Shown here one piece after another: positions 42,625-50,842 of a stretch of 64,000 nt of DNA. The position numbers and the translations under genes are program-made. Under the pieces are notes generated by a model. The model did not search any database, was not told the DNA's origin, and was given only the letters and a program-made list of their open reading frames with translations. How positions within the stretch are numbered: the first letter of the stretch is position 1; each line of letters begins with the position of its first letter. Source of the DNA: UBA7702 sp040776805 (lineage in GTDB: Bacteria > Bacillota > Dehalobacteriia > UBA7702); the NCBI GenBank assembly GCA_040776805.1, contig JAXGZS010000002.1, positions 186,001 through 250,000 on the forward strand, in the 5' to 3' direction.

Positions 42625-42746
42625 ATCACTCTCACTTTCGACGCTTACGAGATTAGCTGACGGGTTCGGATGGAAAGTTCACCCTACGCGGAAGAGGCGA
42701 TTCACCCCAAAAATGGTTTTCCCGCTCCCCAAAGGGACTCAGCGAT
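42625..42746 (-). ncRNA. ydaO/yuaA-type riboswitch (cyclic di-AMP)
   Basis: On the minus strand the region shows the conserved blocks of this aptamer in order: GGGGAGCGG, AACCA...TTGGGGTGAATC, CGTAGGG, then CCGAACCCGTCAGCTAA and CTCGTAAGCGTC (about 42640-42672). The closing stem is ATCGCT (42741-42746) with AGTGAT (42625-42630). Recognition is from memory of the consensus. It lies between the promoter at 42863 and dapB. Known members lower gene expression when c-di-AMP is high. Confidence 0.82.
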
Positions 42747-42762
42747 AATCACATTGGAATAT

Positions 42763-42799
42763 AAAAAGGCAAGGTAGTCCCGATAAAGACCCCTTACCC
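42763..42799 (-). terminator. Terminator upstream of the riboswitch
   Basis: On the minus strand GGTAAGG ... CCTTGCC pair (one G-U), with an inner GTC/GAC, followed by TTTTT. It lies about 55 nt after the transcription start and before the aptamer. A separate ACTGAG/CTCAGT hairpin precedes it (about 42817-42845). Confidence 0.6.
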
Positions 42800-42862
42800 A
42801 TTGAACCATACCATCAAACTGAGATTTCGTTTTATGAACCTCAGTACTATATATCTTTATAT

Positions 42863-42891
42863 ATTATAACGAATGACCAAAAAAAAGTCAA
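42863..42891 (-). promoter_or_regulatory. dapB promoter
   Basis: -35 TTGACT (42886-42891), 17-bp spacer, -10 TATAAT (42863-42868). Leader of about 300 nt. Confidence 0.8.
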
Positions 42892-42993
42892 TCATTTTTC
42901 TCCCCATCAAAGGCAGCCGCCCCATACCAAGAAACACAAAGACCCATCATCAATGTTGACTTTATCCCAGATTTGTAACATTTTATATTATTT

Positions 42994-43021
42994 TAAATAA
43001 AATCATTAAATTTTCCGATAT
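42994..43021 (+). promoter_or_regulatory. Possible sigma-28 (SigD)-type promoter
   Basis: TAAA (42994-42997), 16 bp, TCCGATAT (43014-43021); consensus is TAAA-N15-GCCGATAT. It lies 170 bp before the calcium-binding-repeat protein. Confidence 0.4.
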
Positions 43022-43193
43022 AAAATAATGAACCTGCACTGGTTATCAAACTTTCTTGCATCCTTAAAACAGTTTATGACTCGTCCGCCGTGTTTTGCCG
43101 GCTCAAGCTAAGCTTATCCAGCACAGGACTTTCCCCTCACCCCGTTTCCATTAAGATTTGTGCCACCGGCATGGCGGCACGGAAGGGATGGTT

Positions 43194-44213
43194 ATGATGA
43201 AAATCGATAGCAGCGCCGTCATTTTATCCTCACATTCTTCTCAGGCAACGATATCGCAAACCACGGAACAATTGGATATAAGAATTGAGAAAGCAGAACA
43301 AAACAATCAGAATCAGCTGATCATCAATGTTGACAGCCTCCAAAAAACAGAATCGAAGGACTTTTGCGCCTGTGATCTTCCTGACAAAGACACCTTAGAG
43401 CTTCAATTGCTGACGAAAATGGTGGAAGCGTTAACCGGGAAAAAGCTGCATTTTTACATCCCTAAAAAGCAGAAAAACGATGCCTCGGGAACTTATAACG
43501 GTTTCTTCACCGGGCTCAAAAATAGCGCCGGTACTTCCCCCGGTTTGATTTGGAGCATCAATTATCAAAAGCAGGAGTATTACGAAGAAAAAGCGCAAAT
43601 GAGCTTCAGCGCCTTGGGCGCCGTAAAAACAGAAGACGGCAGAACCATTGATTTCAATCTTAATCTAAACATGAGCAGAAGCTTCTCCTCCGTCGCGACA
43701 ACGTCCTTCACGGCGGGAAACGCCCCCATAGATCCCCTTGTCGTCAATTATAATGGTTCCACCGCGGAATTAACCCAGCAGAAATATAGTTTTGACCTGG
43801 ATAATGATGGCAACAATGAAAATATCTCTTTTGTAAAAAATGGCAGCGGTTTTTTGGTTTTCGATAAAAACCTCGACGGAACCATAAACAATGGAGGAGA
43901 AATGTTTGGCCCGTCAACAGGAAGCGGCTTTCTCGAACTAAAATCCTACGATGTCGACGGAAACAACTGGATCGACGAAAATGATCCCATCTACAATCAG
44001 CTTCAAATCTGGACAAAGGATGAACAAGGGAACGATAAGCTCTTTGCCATCGGTCAAGTTGGTATCGGCGCCATTTATCTGGGAGGCATCTCCAGTGACT
44101 ATGAACTGAAGGATTCCGCTAACACACTCCATGGCGCCATCAGAAAAACCAGCATCTTCCTGCGAGAAGACGCAACCGCCGGAACAATACAACATATCGA
44201 CCTAAGCGTATAA
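43194..44213 (+). CDS. Calcium-binding-repeat (VCBS/EF-hand-like) protein of unknown function
   Basis: A 339 aa protein without a signal peptide. The N-terminus (MKIDSSAVILSSHSS) and the C-terminal Asp-rich repeats (DLDNDGNNEN, DKNLDGTINNGGEMFGP, DVDGNNWIDENDPIYNQLQIW) match a family of hypothetical proteins I recall from flagellated bacteria. The Asp loops should bind calcium. The start is ATG 43194 with GAAGGGA, or ATG 43197. A sigma-28-like promoter upstream would fit a motility link, but no flagellar gene is in the window. Confidence 0.8.
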   Translation: MMKIDSSAVILSSHSSQATISQTTEQLDIRIEKAEQNNQNQLIINVDSLQKTESKDFCACDLPDKDTLELQLLTKMVEALTGKKLHFYIPKKQKNDASGTYNGFFTGLKNSAGTSPGLIWSINYQKQEYYEEKAQMSFSALGAVKTEDGRTIDFNLNLNMSRSFSSVATTSFTAGNAPIDPLVVNYNGSTAELTQQKYSFDLDNDGNNENISFVKNGSGFLVFDKNLDGTINNGGEMFGPSTGSGFLELKSYDVDGNNWIDENDPIYNQLQIWTKDEQGNDKLFAIGQVGIGAIYLGGISSDYELKDSANTLHGAIRKTSIFLREDATAGTIQHIDLSV

Positions 44214-44408
44214 ATATACATGGGCTGCTTTACGAAATCGATTGGAATCGCATCCCGCAATCTCTATCAATTTCATATTACTCCGCGTCTCCCCGCCTTG
44301 AAAGGCGGGGCACTTGTTTATTCTACATTCAAAACGACAAACAACGCGATCCTCCCGCCCCCTTTCGCAAAATTTTCTTGCGACGCAAAACTTACCATCG
44401 TTTCGATT

Positions 44409-45776
44409 CTACTTCATCGGCCGTTCCTGGGTTTCAAAGAGCAGTGTCAACTCCGAGCGGTTGATACATGCGGTCTTTTTAAGGATATTACCGATGTGAA
44501 ACTTCACCGTGCTTTCCGAAACATAAAGCTTGCCGGAAATTTCCGAATTGGAGCAGCCCTGCAAGACAAGGCGAAAAACCTCGCTTTCCCGTTTGGTTAA
44601 GGCGTATTTTCTTTCAAAGGATTCCAGGAAGACTTCCCGGTTTTCGTCGGTATACAGTATCGGCAGATAAAGTTTGCCGTAGAGCGCGAAAAAAAGGAAT
44701 ACGACAATCACAAAGAGACCGGCGGTCACCGCCAAAATGGAGACAAGGTTGCCGGAAAGAAAAATCCCCGCAAGGGTGCCGAAGGCATCTCCCGTGCGTC
44801 CCGCCAGCAAGCCGAAGGCCGCCAAAGGCAATAACGACCGTTTTTTGGCCGCGATATCAGAAAAAACCACCACGCGGTAAACAGCGAAAAAACCAAAAAA
44901 GATATAACCGGCGATCCACAGCGCCGCCGCGTAGCCCCCTCCCCCCGGCAACACGAAGGATATAAATGGGAAAACCAGTGCCGCCAAACAACAAATCGCC
45001 CCGTATTTGCGGTTTTTATCATTGACGATACCGGCAATGACTAAGCCGAAGGCATAAAAGGCTCTGGAAAACTCCAGATTTACAATATTGCTAAAATCGG
45101 CAACTGGAAAATAAAATCCGATATTCTTGACCAGTGACAGCAGCATAACGACGACAAAGGCTAAAAGCAGCAGCTTTGGTTTCAGCCCGCCGCCCTGCTC
45201 TGCGATGTTCGTGCCGGTTCGGATATCAGCGGCTTTGAAATTCAGTAGCAAGGTTAAGACAATCAAAAACAGATAGACAAAAACCATGGCTGAGGAACCG
45301 AGAAAATTCCCGTCTCCGACCAGAGAAAGCAGCCAACTGCCAAGACAGCCCACGGCATAGCCAAAACCGAACGCGCGGCCGCGATACTGCTGCGGCACGA
45401 AAGCGGCAAGATTGGCGAGGTAACAACCGGCCACCGCCCCGTGGAGCAAGTTCATGAGAAAACTCAACAGCAAAACCACCGCGGCAAGACTGCTTTGCAG
45501 CGCCGCGGTAATCACCACCGCCTCCAATATCAAAACGGCGGCAAAAAAATGCTTTTTCTGAAATATCTCCGGACGCAGATAGGCTCCTGCCGCCACTGCC
45601 GCCATACCCAAAACCTGCATCAAATAGCCGCCTACAGACATATACATATCCAACTGCGCGGCGGTAAAAAACGCCATCATATGGTAGGTCAGCGAAATAA
45701 ACGCGGAACCAGTCCATAAAAAGGAGACGGCAATGATACTGCCGTAAAAAAATGCCTGTTTACGCAAAAACGTCAC
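44409..45776 (-). CDS. Membrane-bound LuxR-family regulator (12-TM plus HTH)
   Basis: A 455 aa protein. Residues 1-385 form about 12 TM helices resembling a major-facilitator transporter; the last 65 residues are a LuxR/GerE helix-turn-helix (LTKRESEVFRLVLQGCSNSEI ... LYVSESTVKFHIGNILKKT). It probably senses a ligand at the membrane and binds DNA there. The start is GTG 45776 with AAGGG. It is divergent from the operon at 45950-50288 with 11-bp tandem repeats between them, so that operon is the likely target. Such regulators are common in Coriobacteriia and some Clostridia. Confidence 0.88.
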   Translation of the reverse strand: MTFLRKQAFFYGSIIAVSFLWTGSAFISLTYHMMAFFTAAQLDMYMSVGGYLMQVLGMAAVAAGAYLRPEIFQKKHFFAAVLILEAVVITAALQSSLAAVVLLLSFLMNLLHGAVAGCYLANLAAFVPQQYRGRAFGFGYAVGCLGSWLLSLVGDGNFLGSSAMVFVYLFLIVLTLLLNFKAADIRTGTNIAEQGGGLKPKLLLLAFVVVMLLSLVKNIGFYFPVADFSNIVNLEFSRAFYAFGLVIAGIVNDKNRKYGAICCLAALVFPFISFVLPGGGGYAAALWIAGYIFFGFFAVYRVVVFSDIAAKKRSLLPLAAFGLLAGRTGDAFGTLAGIFLSGNLVSILAVTAGLFVIVVFLFFALYGKLYLPILYTDENREVFLESFERKYALTKRESEVFRLVLQGCSNSEISGKLYVSESTVKFHIGNILKKTACINRSELTLLFETQERPMK

Positions 45777-45808
45777 ACCCTTAACATAAATTTAGTTTTT
45801 GTAACTCG

Positions 45809-45837
45809 ATTATAGCGTAACAGTGTCCGCGAATCAA
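45809..45837 (-). promoter_or_regulatory. Promoter for the membrane LuxR gene
   Basis: -35 TTGATT (45832-45837), 17-bp spacer, -10 TATAAT (45809-45814). Confidence 0.75.
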
Positions 45838-45860
45838 CCAAATAATGACAAAAACCGCCA

Positions 45861-45893
45861 TCCTATACCAATCCTATACCCTTCTCATACCAT
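45861..45893. repeat. Three 11-bp tandem repeats, candidate LuxR binding site
   Basis: TCCTATACCAA (45861), TCCTATACCCT (45872) and TCTCATACCAT (45883): three units in helical phase, 9 to 41 bp upstream of the -35 box at 45902. Confidence 0.7.
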
Positions 45894-45901
45894 ATCCCGA
45901 C

Positions 45902-45929
45902 TTGTTTTCCGCCGGAAAACCGGTATCCT
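45902..45929 (+). promoter_or_regulatory. Promoter for the surface-protein operon
   Basis: -35 TTGTTT (45902-45907), 16-bp spacer, -10 TATCCT (45924-45929). Confidence 0.5.
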
Positions 45930-45949
45930 ACAAGTAGGAGGTATGTTCC

Positions 45950-46264
45950 ATGGATATCTTTTTACGGGTATTTCCCTACGACAAACGTATCATGCTCAAC
46001 GCGCTATACGATACATTGGAGATACTTGGCTTCCAAATTGAAACAGCAAACAGCGAAAGGGGGGAAATTATCGCCGCTTCAACGGAAAAACCGTTTCGCC
46101 GCATCCGCATTACCTGCGGCAGCCCCGAAGAAGGAAAGACTTCCGTGCAGCTTCTGCCGGAGCTTGCCGACGACGCGGGGAAACGCCTTGCCGGTGTTGT
46201 GTTGGATGAAATCAGCGCCACGGTCAAATGCAGTCTTGGTTTGAAGAAAGGCAGGTTCCTATAA
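45950..46264 (+). CDS. Small cytosolic protein of unknown function (104 aa)
   Basis: Mixed alpha/beta soluble protein (MDIFLRVFPYDKRIMLNALYDTL ...), no signal peptide and no TM. ATG 45950 with AGGAGG. First gene of the operon encoding the secreted beta-repeat and SLH proteins, 28 bp before the next start. No family recognised. Its place in a surface-protein operon while lacking an export signal is unusual. Confidence 0.75.
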   Translation: MDIFLRVFPYDKRIMLNALYDTLEILGFQIETANSERGEIIAASTEKPFRRIRITCGSPEEGKTSVQLLPELADDAGKRLAGVVLDEISATVKCSLGLKKGRFL

Positions 46265-46292
46265 GATCACCATAACAGGAGGAGAAAACAAT

Positions 46293-48779
46293 ATGAAAAA
46301 ATTCCTTGTATTCATCTTTTGCGCGGCACTTTGCCAGGTATTGGCGTCGGCGGTCATGGCGGACAGCCCCACCGTTCAATATGCCGCCATTACGGCCACC
46401 GCGCAGGATTATAGCGACGCGGCGCTCATAACGGAAGGCCTCAATTCATGGGAAGAGGCGGCCGCCGTCGACAACTGTATTTTTGTTGTCATTTACTCCC
46501 TCGACGCTGCGGGAAGCCCGGCCCAGCTCAACGCCGACATTGAATTCATGCAAGACGAGCCGGGGCTCATTCTCAGCAATGTAGCGATATCAGGCAGCGC
46601 CCGTGCCGAAAGCGGACTTTACTTATTGGGCAACGCCGCGGTTATCTGGGGCAGCGTCACCCTCAGCGGCAGCAGCGCAACGGGGGACGCACCCGCCGCG
46701 CTGACCAGTTTACCCGGTCCTCACAGCGTGATAGGAGCCACTGACGACGCGAAAATACGTCATACTTACACCGATGACGCGGAGATCGGGATGCTGTCCG
46801 CTTACGACCTTGTCGTCAATAGCGGTGTCACCTTGGAAGTCGCCGCCCCCGAGAGTGACGACTACCACCATGTGCTGACGGTCGAACACTCCCTGACCGT
46901 CAACGGTGAACTCACTGCCGACAACGGCCAGGAACTCGTGTTGAAAAGCGGAGCGGCCATCGGCGATTTTACACTGTATGAAGAAGATGAAGAAGGCGGT
47001 TACCGGGTATACGACTTTACCGGGGAAGCCGATGAAACCTTCCTCTTTCAGGCCGCTGCCGTCTATGGCGAAGGCAGCGCTTCCGTCACCGGTCTTTGGG
47101 TGCATACACCAGGCGGCGGGGGACCGGGCCCCGGTCCCATCGGCGAGCCCCAAGAATTTACGGTGATCGCCGGTGAAAACGGCTCCCTCTCCTTTGACGG
47201 AGAAGCGATCCCCACGGGAGAAAGCGTCATCACCGCGGCGATTGGCAACGAAATCATCATTACGCCGGATCCCGGTTTTGCCGTCCACAGCGTCACCGAG
47301 AGCCTCCCGCCCTATGATGAGCTGGATACCGTAGATATCATGCGCTACCTTTCCTACAACGGCGACGGCACCTTTACGCTTACTCTTCAAAACGTATGGC
47401 AGGATATGCGGCTGGAGATCGCGTTTGCCCCAGTAAGCGCTGACGACATCGGAAAAATTCTGAACAAAGGCTACGCCGTTCTCAACGGCTCCGAGGCAGA
47501 ACTGAAATCCTCTTTGGTTCGCGAATTCGGTTATTTCGGCTATGCCATCGATCCCGCGGACATTGCCATTTTGGAGGAACCCACGGCAATTGCCAACGGC
47601 TACGGTACCTTTGTCTTCACGCTCTCTCTTGCCAGCGCCACTTCTGTGGAAACCACCGGCTATGTCGTGGAAGAATACAGCGACGTGATTTTCAAATTCA
47701 GCGGTACAAAAAACGGCGTGCCGGTGGATGAGATCCGCGTCGCCGGAGAGGAAGACGGCATCAACGGAGAGTTCGGCGCCGCCGCCCAGGATGAAGGAAC
47801 CATCGAAATCTTCGGGCCGTACAATACGCATATGGAAGGCTGGACCAGTCCCGATGTGTTTGATGCCTTCGACGCCGAAAACGGCACCGCCAACAAACTC
47901 ATCGTCAAGCACCCCTTTTACCGTGTGCAGCTGCATATCGGCAACGCCTCCCTCGACGGGGAATATGCTCTTAACTGGTTCGCCTTCGACTTGATTCAAG
48001 ACGACGCGTTATGCGTGGAAGTCACCGCTTCCGATCAAGTCAGTGAACAGCGTACCTTTGAATGGGAGCTCAACCGTTACGCGCAGCTGACCGGCGGCAG
48101 CTATGCCTCGGATGTTTACTTTGCCAATGATGAAGTCAAGCTGTCCCTGCCTTCTTCCGGGATCGGCGCGGCGGAGAGCCTATCCATAGAGACCGGCGAC
48201 TTTACCGGCTATACGGTAGCCGGCGCCGACGATGCTTACACGATCACCTTCCACTCCAACTATTATCATGAAGTTACCCTGAACCTGACCATTAACGGCA
48301 GCGTACAGCGGGAACTGACCCTGCGTCGGGTAGGTGTGTACATCGATGATTACAACCATCAGGATATGGTCTTCCACGGCACCCAATGCGGCAGTCGTAT
48401 TGACTTTACGGAGGAAACGAGCTTCCGCATCTACGCCACTTACTACATCCCCGACGGCGGCATCGTCGCTCCCTACGGCCTTTTTGTGACCTATACCTGG
48501 GCCGACGGAACCACCACCACGGAAATCATCACCGAACCGGAAAATAATCCGTTTTACGCGGAAGATGAGTTCTGGCCCGGGGACGGTTTTGTAGACGGCG
48601 TTTTCTTCAATGAAGGCTGGGCCAGCTCCTGCGACTATCTGCTCTATGCCGGAGCCGATGCAAACAGCGCGCCGGTAAGCGTTGGCGTTACCGTTCTGAA
48701 AGACGCCCCGGCCGGCGATTCCTTCGGCGGCGTTACCTTCGGTTCCGGCGCCGGCGTCACCTGGACGCAGGAACATTAA
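46293..48779 (+). CDS. Large secreted beta-repeat protein (828 aa)
   Basis: Signal peptide (MKKFLVFIFCAALCQVLASAVMA) with a likely cleavage site after residue 23. Residues about 25-265 look like a parallel-beta/adhesion-type region. A Gly-Pro linker (PGGGGPGPGPIGEP, about 270) leads to a bacterial-repeat-like beta domain (VIAGENGSLSFDGEAIPTGE) and several further acidic beta domains. No catalytic motif, no LPXTG, no SLH and no C-terminal TM, so it is either released or held by the SLH protein encoded 12 bp downstream. ATG 46293 with AGGAGG. Confidence 0.85.
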   Translation: MKKFLVFIFCAALCQVLASAVMADSPTVQYAAITATAQDYSDAALITEGLNSWEEAAAVDNCIFVVIYSLDAAGSPAQLNADIEFMQDEPGLILSNVAISGSARAESGLYLLGNAAVIWGSVTLSGSSATGDAPAALTSLPGPHSVIGATDDAKIRHTYTDDAEIGMLSAYDLVVNSGVTLEVAAPESDDYHHVLTVEHSLTVNGELTADNGQELVLKSGAAIGDFTLYEEDEEGGYRVYDFTGEADETFLFQAAAVYGEGSASVTGLWVHTPGGGGPGPGPIGEPQEFTVIAGENGSLSFDGEAIPTGESVITAAIGNEIIITPDPGFAVHSVTESLPPYDELDTVDIMRYLSYNGDGTFTLTLQNVWQDMRLEIAFAPVSADDIGKILNKGYAVLNGSEAELKSSLVREFGYFGYAIDPADIAILEEPTAIANGYGTFVFTLSLASATSVETTGYVVEEYSDVIFKFSGTKNGVPVDEIRVAGEEDGINGEFGAAAQDEGTIEIFGPYNTHMEGWTSPDVFDAFDAENGTANKLIVKHPFYRVQLHIGNASLDGEYALNWFAFDLIQDDALCVEVTASDQVSEQRTFEWELNRYAQLTGGSYASDVYFANDEVKLSLPSSGIGAAESLSIETGDFTGYTVAGADDAYTITFHSNYYHEVTLNLTINGSVQRELTLRRVGVYIDDYNHQDMVFHGTQCGSRIDFTEETSFRIYATYYIPDGGIVAPYGLFVTYTWADGTTTTEIITEPENNPFYAEDEFWPGDGFVDGVFFNEGWASSCDYLLYAGADANSAPVSVGVTVLKDAPAGDSFGGVTFGSGAGVTWTQEH

Positions 48780-48791
48780 GGAGGTAGGAAC

Positions 48792-50288
48792 ATGAAAATC
48801 AACGCTAAAAATATAGTCATCCTGCTGCTGGCAATGGTTATGGTTGCCTTCTTGTACTGCACCCCGGCGGCGGCAACAGAACCGCCGATTTCAAGCATTG
48901 AAGCAAGTTATGACGTCGATACCGTGAACATCAGCGGAACGGCAAAATCCGGTGTTTTGGCTGCGGCCGTTTTGATTTATGAAGACAACACCTTGCTTCG
49001 CCTAAAAACAACGGGAGTTAGCAACGGGACTTTTGATACCAAAGTCAAAATCGCGCTTGCCCCCGGCACCTATACTGCCAAGGCCGCCGATTACGAAGGC
49101 GGCGCCTACGCGGAAACCACCTTTACAGTGGCCTCCTCCTATCAGGCGGAGGTCTCCGGCGGCGGCAGTCTCCCCGTCGTAGTGGATGCCGGCGCCAACA
49201 GCGCCTCCGTGGATCTCGAAACGATCAGCGGTAATCTCGCAGACGGAAAAAATACCACCGTGACCTTCCCCTCCATCTCAGGGGTAACACAATTCACCGC
49301 AAGTTTGCCGGCCTCCGCGCTGTCCGGGACAGCGACAGGTTCCTTCACCATCGACACCGGCAGCGGACGCCTTACCATACCGGGTAACATGCTCTCCGGC
49401 ATGGGATTGAGCGGCGACGCCGCAATCACCATCGGTACCGCGGCGCAAGAAGGCCTGCCCAAGGATGTCAGAACTGCCATCGGCGACCGGCCCCTGCTTC
49501 GTCTTAGCCTCACCGTCGACGGACAACCAATCCAATGGGATCATCCCGGCGCACCGGTGACGGTGAGCATTCCTTACCAGCCCACCGCCGAAGAGCGAAA
49601 GCATCCCGAATCCATCATCATCTGGTATATAGACGGCGATAATAACCTTGTCTGTATTCCCAATGGCCGCTATGACGCGGAGAACGGCATGGTCACCTTT
49701 GAAACCTGCCATTTCAGTCTCTTTGCCGTGGGTTATCATAGCGTGAGCTTTGCGGATGTATCGCAGACAGCCTGGTACTATCAGGCGGTGAGCGGCATCG
49801 CGGCCCGGGAAATCACCTTCGGCACAAGCAAAACCACCTTCCATCCCGACGCACTGATCACCCGGGGACAGTTTATCACCATGCTGATGCGTGCTTACGC
49901 TGTAGCGGAAGAGGAAGATGACAGCGACAACTTTGCCGACGCCGGAGATACTTATTACACCCATTACCTGGCTGCCGCGAAGCGTCTCGGTATTGCCCAA
50001 GGGGTCGGGAAGAACCTTTTTGCCCCAAATCAGGCCATCAGCCGCCAGGAAATCTTCACACTGCTGTACAGAACCATGGACATCTTAGGGCAACCGCGTG
50101 ACGGCAATTCCGGCAAGACCCTCGACGACTTTTCCGACGCGGCGAACGTTGCGTCCTGGGCCAAAGAAGCCACGGCTTATCTGGTGGAAACCGGAGCGGT
50201 CGCCGGGTACGCCGGGAAGCTCTATCCCACGGTCACCGCAACCCGGGCCGAAACGGCTCAAGTACTTTACAGAATGATCGCACAATAA
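48792..50288 (+). CDS. S-layer homology (SLH) domain cell-surface protein
   Basis: A 498 aa protein with a signal peptide (residues 1-31, ending PAAAT), an N-terminal beta-rich region, a middle domain with an HFSLFAVGYH ending typical of SLH proteins, and three SLH repeats (about 322-375, 378-435, 438-498: FADVSQTAWYYQAVSGIAAR; FADAGDTYYTHYLAAAKRLG; FSDAANVASWAKEATAYLVE). SLH domains attach to pyruvylated secondary cell-wall polymer. ATG 48792 with AAGGAGG. A terminator follows. Confidence 0.93.
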   Translation: MKINAKNIVILLLAMVMVAFLYCTPAAATEPPISSIEASYDVDTVNISGTAKSGVLAAAVLIYEDNTLLRLKTTGVSNGTFDTKVKIALAPGTYTAKAADYEGGAYAETTFTVASSYQAEVSGGGSLPVVVDAGANSASVDLETISGNLADGKNTTVTFPSISGVTQFTASLPASALSGTATGSFTIDTGSGRLTIPGNMLSGMGLSGDAAITIGTAAQEGLPKDVRTAIGDRPLLRLSLTVDGQPIQWDHPGAPVTVSIPYQPTAEERKHPESIIIWYIDGDNNLVCIPNGRYDAENGMVTFETCHFSLFAVGYHSVSFADVSQTAWYYQAVSGIAAREITFGTSKTTFHPDALITRGQFITMLMRAYAVAEEEDDSDNFADAGDTYYTHYLAAAKRLGIAQGVGKNLFAPNQAISRQEIFTLLYRTMDILGQPRDGNSGKTLDDFSDAANVASWAKEATAYLVETGAVAGYAGKLYPTVTATRAETAQVLYRMIAQ

Positions 50289-50352
50289 CGCAAGGGGGAA
50301 CCTCCACAAAAAGACTAAATACACCAAACCCGCCTTTGCTGCCGCGACAACA

Positions 50353-50389
50353 GAAAAGTAGACACGAAAAAAGTGTCTACTTTTCTTTT
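50353..50389 (+). terminator. Intrinsic terminator after the SLH gene
   Basis: Stem GAAAAGTAGACAC (50353-50365) / GTGTCTACTTTTC (50373-50385), then TTTT. Confidence 0.9.
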
Positions 50390-50427
50390 ACGGCGAACCG
50401 ATCAAAAACTATTTTTTCAGAAAAGTA

Positions 50428-50456
50428 TTGACAGTTCGCCGGTCATGGTTTAAGAT
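50428..50456 (+). promoter_or_regulatory. trp operon promoter
   Basis: -35 TTGACA (50428-50433), 17-bp spacer, -10 TAAGAT (50451-50456). Confidence 0.75.
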
Positions 50457-50485
50457 ATTTTACAACGTAATAAGATAAACCATTG

Positions 50486-50746
50486 ATTGAGAGTAGTACT
50501 TTGTCCTGTTAGGACTTTCAGAGAGCCGTTGCTGGTGGGAATGCGGCAGTGCGGGGACAGAGGAATGGACTCATGAGGGCGGGAAGAAAGCGGCGCGCCG
50601 TTAGTAATGTCCGACGGGAACTCCACCCGTTATCAAGGGAGCGTATATGATTGTATACGGCAGAGCGGGCGATTTTTCGCCAATTTGGGTGGTACCGCAG
50701 AAGTTATAAACGCTTTTGTCCTTTTTTAGGGGCAAAAGCGTTTTTT
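50486..50746 (+). ncRNA. T-box leader, tRNA-Trp specific
   Basis: Contains the T-box elements in order: Stem I with AGAGAG and GGTGGGAATGC, specifier TGG (50566-50568, in GGAATGGACTC), and the T-box sequence AATTTGGGTGGTACCGCAG (50683-50701). It ends in an intrinsic terminator with arms AACGCTTTTG / CAAAAGCG and a T run (about 50709-50746). Uncharged tRNA-Trp should favour the antiterminator and allow trp expression. Confidence 0.93.
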
Positions 50747-50766
50747 GTGTTTTGTTAGGAGGATTT

Positions 50767-50826
50767 ATGGGACTGATACGATGGCGCAGCCAAAGGGTAA
50801 TTTCGGCGATATCTATGATTGAGTGA
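50767..50826 (+). CDS. 19-codon ORF between T-box and trpE
   Basis: ATG 50767 lies 5 nt after a strong AGGAGG and encodes MGLIRWRSQRVISAISMIE. It contains one Trp. An overlapping 13-codon frame (ATG 50781) is also open. It could be a leader peptide coupling translation to trpE, 16 nt further on. Evidence is the RBS only. Confidence 0.35.
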   Translation: MGLIRWRSQRVISAISMIE

Positions 50827-50842
50827 AACAAGGAGGGAGATC

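Noticed and set aside
42557..42860. Lysine (L-box) riboswitch or lysine T-box upstream of dapB
   Set aside because: Expected for dapB, but the L-box and T-box core sequences are absent; the conserved blocks match the ydaO aptamer instead.
44291..44310. Hairpin CCCCGCCTT/AAGGCGGGG as a terminator
   Set aside because: The stem is strong but no T run follows on either strand.
46710..47999. 429-aa minus-strand frame inside the secreted protein gene
   Set aside because: Antisense shadow; no RBS or promoter, and the plus-strand frame has a signal peptide and operon context.
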